The notes beneath the pieces are model-generated. The model ran no database searches. It saw nothing but the letters and a program-made list of their open reading frames with translations, and was not told the origin of the DNA. The translations under genes were made by a program, and so were the position numbers. DNA of 64,000 bases. Source: Psoroptes ovis. Lineage: Eukaryota > Arthropoda > Arachnida > Sarcoptiformes > Psoroptidae. The stretch spans positions 1,736,001 to 1,800,000 of the forward strand of contig PQWQ01000009.1 in NCBI GenBank assembly GCA_002943765.1, given 5' to 3'. Shown piece by piece: positions 50,322-60,898 of this stretch. How positions within the stretch are numbered: the first letter of the stretch is position 1; the number at the start of each line of letters is the position of its first letter.

Positions 50322-50398
50322 AGGTTGTCCGTAAAGTTTTTGCCAATTATATCGGTAGAAAATCATGAAAAAAATTGGCAAAAACTTTTCGGACAACC
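50322..50398. mobile_element. Family A mariner-like MITE, copy 4
   Basis: AGGTTGTCCGTAAAGTTTTT at the left; TTGGCAAAAACTTTTCGGAC and AACC at the right; central ATATCGGTAGAAAATCATGA. Confidence 0.9.
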
Positions 50399-51436
50399 AA
50401 AAATATTTGAAGACATTATATGATTATAGAAATGCTCTAGAAAAAAAAATAATGATGATTATTGCTTAATGATGCTTAATAAATAAGTGTTTTTGAAATT
50501 AACATCATTTCAAAAATTAATTTTCTTTCGTAATTTCCTTAGCTTTCATAGCCATCCATCTATTCATTCATATATTCGATGCATTTATGCATTTAATAAT
50601 GATAATTAATGATTGAATGAATGAATAGAATTCAATTAATGAATGAATGAATGAATCGATGCTTTATCGAAATGCTTACATTGAATAATTTTGAATTAAT
50701 TTTCACTGTGTTAAATAATCGTATTTAAATCGCTTTTAATTGATTTGATTTCCGTTCACTGATTTTGGTTGGTTGGTTGGTTGGTGGTGAATTTGACACC
50801 CAAAAAAAATTCTTTGAAAAAAAATTCCTTGGAGTCATTCCATTCCTTTGAGTTCCCATTGAGCTTTAATGGGACATTTTCAATTAATTAAAAATCAGAA
50901 TTTCATTCGAAAATTAGTCGTTGTGAAGCTTCCAAAATTCAAAATTAGACCCTTAATATATGCCGAGAATGTCAGACAAAGAACCAAAGAAATTCAGTGT
51001 GAAAAGAATTTGAAAAAATTTCTGGTATTTCTTAAGGAAATTTCACTCAATTTCTTTAAGAAAAGAAAAAATTCTTTCTTTGTAAAATTATTGTTAGACA
51101 AGAATTTGAAGAAAAATTTGTGCGAGCTGCACTCTTAGCTTTCTTTGAGAGAAAAAAGAAAGATGATTCTGAAAATATTCGGGGGAAAATTCCTTAAAGA
51201 TTTCTGGAAAAAAATTTCGAAAATATTTCCACCGATTCTGCGAAATTTGAAAATTTACACCAAGTCACACCGACAACATTCAAAAAACCAAAGAATTTCT
51301 TTAAGAAATATCAGCAGATTTTGTCTTAAGAAAGTTCATATTGTCGCCAATTATTTTTCAACGAAAAAATAAAATTTTTTATTTTATTAATTTAATTAGT
51401 TTTATTATTATTATCATCAGAAGAAAAAAAATATCA

Positions 51437-51557
51437 AAGTTTAAAGTTTTAATTCGTAGTTTTAAAATTTAATTTCATAATTTTACTATTTGAAATTCCC
51501 GTTTAAAACTACGAAAATTAATTTTAAAACTCTGAATTAAAACTTGAAATTTTTGTA
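51437..51557. mobile_element. Family B fold-back element, copy 5, short form
   Basis: Left AAAGTTTTAATTCGTAGTTT, right AAACTCTGAATTAAAACTTG. About 120 bases; degenerate outermost ends. Confidence 0.75.
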
Positions 51558-51766
51558 AGAAAATTTATGAACAAAAATATTAATCATTTTTAAATCTGTG
51601 TGTGAAAAAAGAACGTCTTTGAACATTTTCATTTGTTCATTTTGTTTTATGACTTTTTTATCATCATTGATGAAACCATAAAAAATAAAATATAAACATT
51701 GAAGATAGTTAGTGATAATAATAAAATTGATCCACTGAAATTGATCCAAACCAAATATATTATATT

Positions 51767-51855
51767 AGACTGTCCGAAAAGTTCATTCGGCTTAATCAAT
51801 CGAAAAACCAATAGAGTTGCTTGATGAAAATTGGCCACAACTTTTCGGACAGCTT
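51767..51855. mobile_element. Family A element, copy 5, asymmetric subfamily
   Basis: Outer termini TTAGACTGTCCGAAAAGTT and ACTTTTCGGACAGCTTAA pair. The inner parts do not: left GTTCATTCGGCTT, right GATGAAAATTGGCC, with CAATAGAGTTGC in the middle. Confidence 0.82.
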
Positions 51856-52217
51856 AATAAGAAAATAAAAATAAAAATAAATAAAGAAAATCTATTATTC
51901 ATTTGCACATCCATTGAATAATTGGTTTTTTGTTTTTTCGTGTTCGTTGGTTGTTGTTTCTGGTGATGTTTATTTCTATGTTTATTTTGCTTGTAGTTTT
52001 TTACATTGATTCATTTCATTCATGTTGTTTAAACGGTGATTTTCCTCCATACATATACATTGTGATATGGAAGAATATATTTCACCGAAAAAATAAAGAA
52101 ATAAACCTCATAAAAAATTCGCTAATCCAACAATGATCAACATGGTGATTTAATGTACCAGAGCTTTGATGGTGATACATGGTGAAAAAAGAAAATTATT
52201 ATTATTATTATTATTAG

Positions 52218-52293
52218 ATTGTTGTCCGAAAAATTCATTCCGCTTATTGAATAGAGTCGGTTATGAAAATCGACCAAAACTTTCCGAACAACG
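52218..52293. mobile_element. Family A element, copy 6, asymmetric subfamily
   Basis: Termini GATTGTTGTCCGAAAAATTC and AACTTTCCGAACAAC. Inside: ATTCCGCTT, AATAGAGTCG and ATGAAAATCGACC, the same plan as copies 5 and 10. Confidence 0.8.
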
Positions 52294-52520
52294 TAATATA
52301 TTATAACAACCACAAATTTCAATGTAAGTTTCACTGCATTACATTTATTATTCCTGAATTATTTTTTCATTTGCTTATATTTTTTCCACCATTTCTATCT
52401 GTCATATTCTCATTGATTATTTCAATTTTTCCAATTTTTTGAAATTTTCAAATGAAATTTTAGCTTTTTCAGGGTACATATTTACCGGTGAATTGATTAG
52501 GTTTCTATATTTTCTAATAT

Positions 52521-52600
52521 TAAGTTGTCCGTAAAGTTTTTGTCGATTATATCGTTGAGAAAATCATTGAAAAATCGGCAAGAACTTTTTGGACAATCTA
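52521..52600. mobile_element. Family A mariner-like MITE, copy 7
   Basis: TTAAGTTGTCCGTAAAGTTT to AACTTTTTGGACAATCTAA, with central ATATCGTTGAGAAAATCATT. Confidence 0.88.
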
Positions 52601-53088
52601 AATAAATGTCACGATAATTCCAAAACAATAAGCAAAAAATTTCCATTTTGTTTATTTGAAAAATATTCAAATATATGATAATGACAATGATTTTTTCATA
52701 AATGTTTTCAATAATAATCATCATTATTATTTCAATTATCATTAACCGAGTCAATAATAATCAGCATCATGTATTTGTGTATTTGTATGTGTAAGACAAA
52801 ATGATTCCTAAATGATGTTTGTTCATTGATTTAGAAGAATTTTGAATTTTGAAAAAATAGAAATAGAAGAAAATCGATTAATATTATTTTACAGGAAATT
52901 CAATTTTTACCCGTTTGTTTGCTTGCTTGTTAACCCTTTGTTGTTGTTATTGGTAGCTGGTTGGTTTTGTATGCACGAATATAAAGGCAGTAGAGTAAAG
53001 GGTTATTCAGAGATAGTTAAAAAAAACCATTTGCCAGCATCTTTTACATTTATTTCCGTCATGTATATTGGTTTGGTTGCTATTTATG

Positions 53089-53164
53089 GTTGTCCGAAAA
53101 GTTTTTGCCGATTATATCGTTGAGAAAATCATTGGAAAAGCCGGCAAAAATTTTTCGGACAACC
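53089..53164. mobile_element. Family A mariner-like MITE, copy 8
   Basis: GGTTGTCCGAAAAGTTTTTG to AAATTTTTCGGACAACC, central ATATCGTTGAGAAAATCATT, identical in the centre to copy 7. Confidence 0.9.
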
Positions 53165-53218
53165 TGCTATTTATGGTGTGGTGGTGCATATTCAATGCAT
53201 GTGTTTTTGTGTGTGCAT

Positions 53219-53302
53219 ATTAGGTTGTCCCATAAGTTATCGTCGATTTTCAAATGAAAAAAAATCAAAAAACGGCAAAAACTTATGGTACAACCTAATA
53301 TT
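53219..53302. mobile_element. Family A mariner-like MITE, copy 9
   Basis: TATTAGGTTGTCCCATAAGT to ACTTATGGTACAACCTAATA. Both ends carry the TA flank, and the CATAAG change is mirrored in both arms, so the palindrome was kept while the sequence drifted. Confidence 0.9.
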
Positions 53303-53579
53303 TAATTATATTGATGAATGAATCCATAAAAAATAATAAATTAACAAATAATTACTTACTCATTCACTCGTTATTTCAGATTTAATTTCAAATAATCATA
53401 TTTGATGAATGAATTTTTTTTTTTGATGTGAAATTGAATGAGGTATAGACCATAGACCAGTTTTGAATCAGATTAATTTTTGATTTTTCATATTTTTGAT
53501 ATTTGAATGTTAACGAGAGTAATTTGTAATGTTTGAAGACTATTAAAGCTATTATATATTTCAATAAATCTTATTACAA

Positions 53580-53739
53580 TATTTCAAGTTTTAATTCATA
53601 GTTTTAAAATTAATTTTCATAGTTTTCGAATTGAATTTCGTAATTATTTGATTTAAAATTGCATTCAAAACTATGAAATTCAACTTGAAAATTACGAAAT
53701 TCAATTCGAAAACTACGAATTAAAACTTGAAACCCTGTT
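53580..53739. mobile_element. Family B fold-back element, copy 6, long form
   Basis: TTCAAGTTTTAATTCATAGT at the left, CTACGAATTAAAACTTGAAA at the right; three arm units per side. Confidence 0.85.
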
Positions 53740-54361
53740 TGAATATAGCTAAAATGGTTCATTCAATTTGAAATTGAAAAAAATATTGTCGGATTATTAT
53801 TATTGAAATTGAATTGAATCAAAATTGTTTACGAGCAAACAAACAAACAAATACAATTATTCTATGTCATTTTTATTCTTATTTTTCCAATCCTCTGACA
53901 CATGATACGATGCAAATTGATTTAATTCAATTTTTCGAACCTTGTTTTGAACCTATTTCTCATATTAAACCGCAATACACTTTTTCTTTCAAAGAAAATT
54001 GTCAAAATAATTCAAATAATTCAAAATAAACAATTCAAACCCTTGAAAAAATCGAATTCAAATGACAATATCAATTTATACGTAGATTTTCAATTTACTT
54101 TGTGAATTGAAACTAATCGAATTGAAGGAATTGATTTAAGAAAATCATTTAAGATTCTTTGTTCGAGAGATCCGATTGAATTTTTCCACATTTATTCAAT
54201 CAATCGAAACCCACACACACACACATATTCAAACGATCAACCAACCATTCATCCAACCATGACCCTACCAAAAACACTAACCTTTTATTTTTGAAAAAAA
54301 AATTTCTGTGATTATTTTCCCATTATAATTTCTTCTTCCATTTGTGAATAATAGCATTTCT

Positions 54362-54450
54362 ATTAGGTTGTTGTCCGAAAAGTTTTGGCCGATTTTCATG
54401 TGGCAACTCTATGCGAAAAGCCGAATAAACTTTTTGGACAACCGTCTAAT
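54362..54450. mobile_element. Family A element, copy 10, asymmetric subfamily in reverse
   Basis: TATTAGGTTGTTGTCCGAAA to GGACAACCGTCTAATA. Inside are GGCCGATTTTCATGTGGCAA, CTCTAT and AAGCCGAATAAAC, the reverse complement of the plan in copies 5 and 6. Confidence 0.83.
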
Positions 54451-54640
54451 ATGAATATAAATAATTTGATAAAAATGCAAATTGGCAACTTTTGAATTCC
54501 GCTTTGATACGCTCAAAATTGCATTTATCAATGATATTTGTCGTTTTTTTTTCAGAACAATAAGGCCCAGATGCAGCTCTATGATCATATTGTTATTCAA
54601 TTTTTCAATTCAATTTGCATGGTACACATGGGCCATATTA

Positions 54641-54730
54641 TATTAGGGGTTGTCCGAAAAGTTCTTGCCGATTTTTACAATGATTCTCTACGATATAATC
54701 GACAAAAACTTTTCGGACAACCTTTAATAT
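54641..54730. mobile_element. Family A mariner-like MITE, copy 11
   Basis: TATTAGGGGTTGTCCGAAAA to CTTTTCGGACAACCTTTAAT; centre CAATGATTCTCTACGATATA. Confidence 0.9.
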
Positions 54731-54833
54731 TTCGCTTTCTTTTTCCATGGCTATTTCCTCTTGCATTCATTTTGATTTTTGTTCATCATCATTTAAATGA
54801 AATGAAAACAATTATTTTGTATTATCATCATAC

Positions 54834-54899
54834 ATTCATTCATTCATTTATTCATTCAAAAATGATTATTATTGAATAAATGAATGAATGAATGAATGC
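54834..54899. repeat. Tetranucleotide fold-back (ATTC/GAAT) microsatellite
   Basis: A CATT run ending in ATTCAA faces TTGAATAAATGAATGAATGA across an AAAATGATTATTA loop. The arms pair almost fully. Confidence 0.7.
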
Positions 54900-54929
54900 A
54901 GTTGAAGTTTTCGAAGTTAATTCATGTAT

Positions 54930-55014
54930 ATATTAGGTTGTACGAAAAGTTTTTGTCGATTATATCGTAGAGAATCATTGAAAAAATCGACAAAAACTTT
55001 TCGGACAATCTAAA
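54930..55014. mobile_element. Family A mariner-like MITE, copy 12
   Basis: TATTAGGTTGTACGAAAAGT to ACTTTTCGGACAATCTAAAT; centre ATATCGTAGAGAATCATTGA. Confidence 0.9.
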
Positions 55015-55356
55015 TTTTATAATTCAGGATGACTAACTAACACAAAGACATTAATATGCACCAATAATAATAATGATAATAATGATGGATACATAATTAT
55101 TCAATTCAATTCAATTCCATTTCATTATCTTTTTATTGTTGTTATCGTTTGAATGGGGCCCAAATTTTTCTTGTTGGTCGGCCATCATTTGTATATTTAT
55201 GGCACCATAGACTATACCAATAATGGCCAAATATGCCATGCACAGAAAATAAATGATTTTTAATTTTTTCATTCATTAATTTTCAATGTGGCCATTGAAT
55301 GTGTAGATTTGTAGAGATAAATAAATTTTCATTATTTTTATTTTATTTTTTTATTA

Positions 55357-55479
55357 CAGAATTTAAAGTTTTAATTCGTAGTTTTGAAATTAATTTTCGT
55401 AGTTTTGAATGTAATTCTCAATGAAAAAATAACGAAATTCAATTTTAAAACTACGAATTAAAACTTTAAATTCTTATAA
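55357..55479. mobile_element. Family B fold-back element, copy 7, short form
   Basis: Left ATTTAAAGTTTTAATTCGTA, right TACGAATTAAAACTTTAAAT. Two arm units per side instead of three. Confidence 0.8.
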
Positions 55480-55574
55480 TATGATATCAATATATATTAC
55501 TATTATATTATATTAATCATATATTGGGTCAATCAATTATTATTATTATTATTGTTTAATTCATTTTAATTATC

Positions 55575-55649
55575 AAATTGTCCAAAAAGTTTTGCCGATT
55601 TTCAAATGATTTTCTACGAAATAATCGGCAAAAACTTTTCGGACAACCC
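55575..55649. mobile_element. Family A mariner-like MITE, copy 13
   Basis: AAATTGTCCAAAAAGTTTTG to GGCAAAAACTTTTCGGACAA; centre AATGATTTTCTACGAAATAA. Confidence 0.88.
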
Positions 55650-56100
55650 TGATATTTTTTCCACGAATAATTTTTCTCATTTCATATTTTCTATAATCCC
55701 TTTTTTTCGACACTCAATCCATTCCCGAGAATGTAACTTGTTTGCCCGAATTATTCGGTTATTCGTTGGACCACATACATGTATATTGTCGAAAGCTTTA
55801 ATCTGAGTGATTTTGATACATTTTCTATGTGTATTAGGATAAGAAATACTTAGAAACTGCACCAAAACGAACACTAGTCTCAAGTGATGAATGAATGATC
55901 CCGAGTTTCTATATTCTAGTACCCTATATTTTTGAATGTATTTAAAATTATTAGCACATACAAAGACAACAACCTGAGTATAGCAGAATGGAAAAACATT
56001 TTTTCGAAAATTCCCAAACGTGTTTTGATAGATAGATAGTTAGATAGATAGATAGCGTGATCTACAATGATCAATTTTAAGGTTTCATTTTTATTTATTT

Positions 56101-56177
56101 AGGTTGTCCGTAAAGTTTTTATCGGTTTTTATCGTAGAAAATAATTGGAAAATCGGCAAAAACTTTTTGGGACAACC
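56101..56177. mobile_element. Family A mariner-like MITE, copy 14
   Basis: AGGTTGTCCGTAAAGTTTTT to AAAAACTTTTTGGGACAACC; centre ATCGTAGAAAATAATTGG. Confidence 0.88.
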
Positions 56178-56620
56178 GAAATATTTATGTATGTATGGGT
56201 CTAATCATTTTTCACGATCATCTTTTTCGTAGAAAAAATTTCTTAGGTTGTAACCATTGAATTTGTACTAAAGAATATTCGAATGTTTTTTGTGTTTGTT
56301 TTGTTTCAAGTGAACCTAAACAATTTTGAAACATTCTTTGAATCCTTATATTAATGATAACAATGTTTCATTCGTTTTTTTCAAGTGGTTTTCGGGACCC
56401 TTTGGAACCACCTTTAAATCATATTTGCATGATAGATACCAAACATGTACCATATCTCTTCACTTGAAGTGAAATTTCTTATGAGGGTCTAAGCCTTAAC
56501 AAGCTCAAGCTCTTAAATGTATAAGTCTCTGTGTGGTATTTGGCTGATGATACCATTCTTAAATGTTTCCATATACGAAACAACAATTCAATTCAATAAG
56601 TGTTTCAATGTTTACCATTG

Positions 56621-56624
<4 letters not shown>

Positions 56625-56653
<29 letters not shown>
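56625..56653. repeat. CT dinucleotide microsatellite
   Basis: About 14 CT units without interruption in noncoding DNA. Confidence 0.85.
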
Positions 56654-56656
<3 letters not shown>

Positions 56657-56780
56657 ATGTCATAAGCCTTCTACCTCGACATGTCGTAAATATTTTCTTC
56701 GTAACTTGAAAATACATCAATTTTATAAATATTTATTACACAATGATAATAATAATAACCATGATTATAATAGTTGTTAA

Positions 56781-56946
56781 TACAAGGTTTCAAGTTTTAA
56801 TTCGTAGTTTTAAAATTAATTTTCATAGTTTTTAAATTAAATTTCGTAATTTTGCAGTTTAAAATCATATTCAAAACTATGAAATTCAACTTGAAAACTA
56901 TGAAAATTAATTTTAAAACTCTGAATTTAAACTTGAAACCCTGTAA
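56781..56946. mobile_element. Family B fold-back element, copy 8, long form
   Basis: TACAAGGTTTCAAGTTTTAA to TTTAAACTTGAAACCCTGTA, with TA at both borders. Confidence 0.86.
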
Positions 56947-57180
56947 TAATTTTTTTTTTTCAACAATCCAGAAACAAATAAATAAATAAGAAAATATTTC
57001 TTGGAATTTTCCAGTGTAAATGACACATTCACACACAAATATATAAATGTGATATTAAATTACCGTAGAAGAATAATGATGGCGTAATGAAAATTTGTAA
57101 AAATTATAATCGTAAAATTAAGATAAAGATGGTGGTAAAAGAAATAAATAAATAAATATTTTATTTCTTATTATCTAAAA

Positions 57181-57257
57181 AGATTGTCCGATAAGTTGTT
57201 GCCGATTTTCTCATGATTTCCTACGAAATAATCGACAAAAACTATTCGGACAACCTA
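57181..57257. mobile_element. Family A mariner-like MITE, copy 15
   Basis: AGATTGTCCGATAAGTTGTT to AACTATTCGGACAACCTA; centre CATGATTTCCTACGAAATAA. Confidence 0.87.
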
Positions 57258-57660
57258 TTATTTATTCGCTGTTAAAATCGCTGTTGAAATATTTTTCCAT
57301 TTTCATTTAGACCATAATTTGCACGAATCGTATGAACATATATATGTGCCTGTGTGTGTATGTCCCTGTTTATTTACGAATTTACGAATATAAATAAATC
57401 ACTATTTATGTTTTCGTTTTCGGGCTGGTAAGCTGTTAATTTGCTGTTTATTTTAATAAATAAACAAATAAACCCTGTGAATCAAACGGGACCACCAAAC
57501 AGGCCATGATTTTGAATAATTTTGAGCCAAAAAAATGAATGAAAATAGCTGAATATACACGAAAATTTCGTGTTTTGGACTCGTACCCGAACCCTATGAT
57601 AGATAGATTGATGAGACATCAATTTTTTTGTTTTGTTTATTCGAAATAAAATCAAATAAA

Positions 57661-57748
57661 TATATTAGACTGTCCGATAAGTTGTGGCCGATTTTCTCAT
57701 GATTCTCTACGATATGATCGGCGAAAACTTTTAGGACAGCCTAATATA
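57661..57748. mobile_element. Family A mariner-like MITE, copy 16
   Basis: TATATTAGACTGTCCGATAA to TTTAGGACAGCCTAATATA. Symmetrical TA flanks on both sides. Confidence 0.88.
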
Positions 57749-57976
57749 GAATCAAAATTACATTCGAATTATTGACAGTCATAATCCATTTTGGTGGTAA
57801 ACAACATTTCTTGTTACATCTCTGTGTGTGTGTGTGGTGTGGGTGTTTGACTGTAATTAGCTATGATATGAGAGAGATAAATTTGAAGAAATTTGAGACC
57901 CTATTTTTGTGTTTGGTTCGTTCATATATATTTTCAACATCTTTTCATTCATCAATAATTTAAGATTAATGTATAT

Positions 57977-58060
57977 TACTAGGTTGTCCCATAAGTTCTT
58001 GCTGGTTATATCATAGAAAATCATTGAAAAATCGGCAAGAACTTTTCGGACAACCTAAAT
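57977..58060. mobile_element. Family A mariner-like MITE, copy 17
   Basis: TACTAGGTTGTCCCATAAGT to AACTTTTCGGACAACCTAAA; centre ATATCATAGAAAATCATTGA. Confidence 0.88.
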
Positions 58061-58226
58061 ATTTTTTATTGATCTTAATTTTATTTATTTTTTTCGAGGA
58101 TAAACAAATGAATGAATGTAATATAAGCGAATCCAAAATATTCATTGATTCATTCATTTTATCAATTTTGATTATTTCGATGATTATTATTATCATGATT
58201 ATTATGCATGCATGCACACATTGACA

Positions 58227-58246
58227 TACACACACACACACACACA
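58227..58246. repeat. CA dinucleotide microsatellite
   Basis: About nine CA units in noncoding DNA. Confidence 0.75.
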
Positions 58247-58680
58247 TTCAAATGAGCCCTAGAATCCGAAAAAAAGCTAATCAAAAGTAAATGAATTAGG
58301 CTCCATATGCTCCATTTCTGTGTTTTTGTATATTAATATAAATATAGAACATATTAAAAATCGATAATGTATTACGATATTAGATTTATTCAGTAATTAT
58401 AATTGATTTTCAAATAATAATGATAAAGCCTAAGGTCAATACTTTAATATTTTGATTATTTTTGGTATTGGTACTATAGTATTGACAAGCCCTAAATATA
58501 CCCAAGAAGAAGAAATGACCAGCAAATAGTATTCGAAAATGGAATGAAAGAATATTTTCTTTGAAAATAAATTACTTAATAAATGAACTTATTTCATTTT
58601 ATTTAATAATAATGAATGAAATGAAAATCATTTCATTTAATTGAATTGAATAAAACTAATTTTCTCTCATTTTAGGCAAA

Positions 58681-58716
58681 GGCAAAGGTACCTTAATAAT
58701 AGTCTTTACCTTTGCC
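58681..58716. repeat. Short perfect hairpin next to a direct repeat
   Basis: GGCAAAGGTA (58681-58690) pairs fully with TACCTTTGCC (58707-58716) over a 16-base loop. GGCAAA is also repeated directly just before it. No family assignment. Confidence 0.55.
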
Positions 58717-59000
58717 AGGAAATTATTCGAAAAAAAAACTATATTCTTCGCTACGAATTCAATTTGCAGCATTTGTCTCTTCGTACGAACCTTATACATT
58801 TTTCCAGAGATGAAAAATTCACCAAAAAAAATGAATAAATGAACATCATTTTATCAAAACATCTGAAATATGCAAGTATTTCCATTTGAAATGGTTTAAA
58901 TATAAAATATTTTTGTATGACTTTTTCATTTTTCATTTTTTCAAATTTCAAAAATTGCAAAAAATTCATTTTTTTCAAATTTTTTTTTCTCAGGCCAAAT

Positions 59001-59165
59001 ACAAGGTTTCAAGTTTTAATTCGTAGTTTTGCAATTAATTTTCATAGTTTTAAAGTTGAATTTCGTAGTTTGCTATGCAATTTCGAATAAGTAAATTACG
59101 AAATTTAATTCGAAAACTACGAAAATGAATTTTAAAACTCTGAATTAAAACTTGAAAACCTGTAA
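59001..59165. mobile_element. Family B fold-back element, copy 9, long form
   Basis: TACAAGGTTTCAAGTTTTAA (from 58999) to AATTAAAACTTGAAAACCTG followed by TA. Confidence 0.86.
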
Positions 59166-60555
59166 TGAAAAATATGTGAATATTTTTTTTTGCAGGGTAA
59201 ATTTTGATATTTAGGGGTTCATATTTATTCATATTTATCATTTGATCTAATTGAAAAATAAAATGATCATTATGTCTATGTTAGTTCCCCAGTTTGTACG
59301 ATGATAGAACGCTCCGGTTATAACCCTACTAAACATTGTTCATTGATTCCCTTGGTCGTGTTTTCATTCATTTCATTTTGAAATATTTTCCATGGTTCTT
59401 TTCTATTGTAAACACACAAACAAACATGTATTCATTTCGACTGTGTCTCTCTGTGTGTGTCGACATGCTTACTTTGAGGCAATGAGGTTCCAAAAGGTTC
59501 CAATGATGGCTCCCAAAATAGAGCCAAACACAAAAATTCCAAATTCAAAGAATTGCGATTCTGATTCGAATCAGAAATTTTAGCCTAAGAAACGACGACG
59601 AATAGCCTCATTCATTTTGATTCACCATTCATTCATTCGGCTGAGATCATTGAATATAACATTGTGTGATCATTGAATATTTGAATTTTTTCAAATTTTT
59701 TTCCGTTTGTTTGGCTTAAATTGAAATTGAATCATCAATTCAATGATTCATCACCATTCATAGTCATCATCATTATCATCATCATCAATGAACAAGCATT
59801 AAACATATTCAAAGGTGATTTTGAATATTTTTGAATTTTTCAAATTTTAAATTTCAAAAATTTGAATTTGAAAAATTTGATCTCAAAACATCATTCATAA
59901 ACGTTGTGTTTCCATTTTTGAGCGCGAGTGAGTGAGTCGCATTCGAAATTCGAATTCATTTTTGTAAACATTCATTGTTTTATTGTTTTTTATGATCTAT
60001 AAATTTATTATCATTTATCATTTATTTCAACAAATAATCAAATAAATTGCGACAAAATGTCCAATTTACCATTGAATATTAGTAGAATATGATGTAAACA
60101 AACGAATTTGGCCCTAATGAATGTCATTTTGTTGAACCATTGGACCATTTGAACCGCTTTTTATTGTTTTCGAAATGAGTTTGATTTGAATCGAATTTAA
60201 TCCGAATTCAAAAATTGTATTGAATCCGCGGTAAAATTAACATTTATCCTGGTGCATTTAACGATATTTACTTTGATTAAGATACTTTGATCAATGAAAA
60301 TGAGAAAAATCCCTGAATTTCGAAATGAATCCATTCATATCAAGCCAAGAAAAATTGAAAACCTTAAAATCTTAAAAACTGAGCATCTTAGAAAACCAAC
60401 TAAAACATGTGTCAATCAATCATCCAATTATTATTGTCGTTGCTCATAATAATTGAATTAAACTGAGTTTTAAAATTGACAATTTAAACAATTTGTGAAC
60501 CGAGCAACAAAACATTTTTGTCAGTGAGTGTGTTGTCATATTTGCCAGTGAAAAC

Positions 60556-60898
60556 ATGGCTCATCAATCGATAAACCTATTTCGAACATTAACACTTTCA
60601 TTTTTTCAAAAATTTAAATTTGAAAATCATCATCACCACCAAAGACATCAGTGTAATCATCAAAGACATCAATGCCATCATCATTATCATCATTTTCATC
60701 ATCATTTAAATTGTAATCAATTGATATTATCATTATTTTTGTTATTTGTATTAAATTGTAATCATCATCAACAACATCAACAACAATTATCATCATCATC
60801 ATCAACAACAACACCGACCACAACAACAACGACGACGAAGACCACCACGTCAATGATTGTTTCGGCGGCCATAACAACAAACAAAGATCGTCCATACA
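60556..60898 (+). CDS. Probable first coding exon of a gene continuing past the window
   Basis: ATG in good context (AAAACATGG) opens a 114-codon frame that ends at a strong donor, CATACA|GTAAGTGGG, in phase 1. The product starts MAHQSINLFRTL. It then has a His/Gln-rich stretch, a hydrophobic segment LILSLFLLFVLNC (about 56-68) and a Ser/Thr-rich run (TTTPTTTTTTTKTTTS) before the donor. A hydrophobic segment followed by a Thr-rich lumenal or extracellular part would suit a secreted or membrane protein with a long N-region. No matching second exon is seen in the remaining 3.1 kb, so the intron is long or the exon lies further right. No family can be named. If the gene is wrong, this is just a low-complexity frame. 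Confidence 0.4.

Larger units (their letters stand above)
49525..60555. other. 11-kb region without a convincing gene, dense in short inverted-repeat elements
   Basis: Fifteen family A and five family B elements sit here, with microsatellites and poly-A/T runs between them. Open frames are short, lack conserved motifs and often run through the repeats. It could be a long intergenic spacer or the 5' region or first introns of the gene that opens at 60556. I looked for tRNA and other structured RNA genes and saw none I can support. Confidence 0.55.

Noticed and set aside
50869..51372. Two adjacent Lys/Phe-rich plus-strand frames
   Set aside because: Composition follows the AT-rich base content, with no domain, no splice-compatible partners and no good start context.
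49525..60555. tRNA or other small structured RNA genes
   Set aside because: I looked for cloverleaf-type A and B box patterns and found none; the only strong stems belong to the inverted-repeat families or microsatellites.
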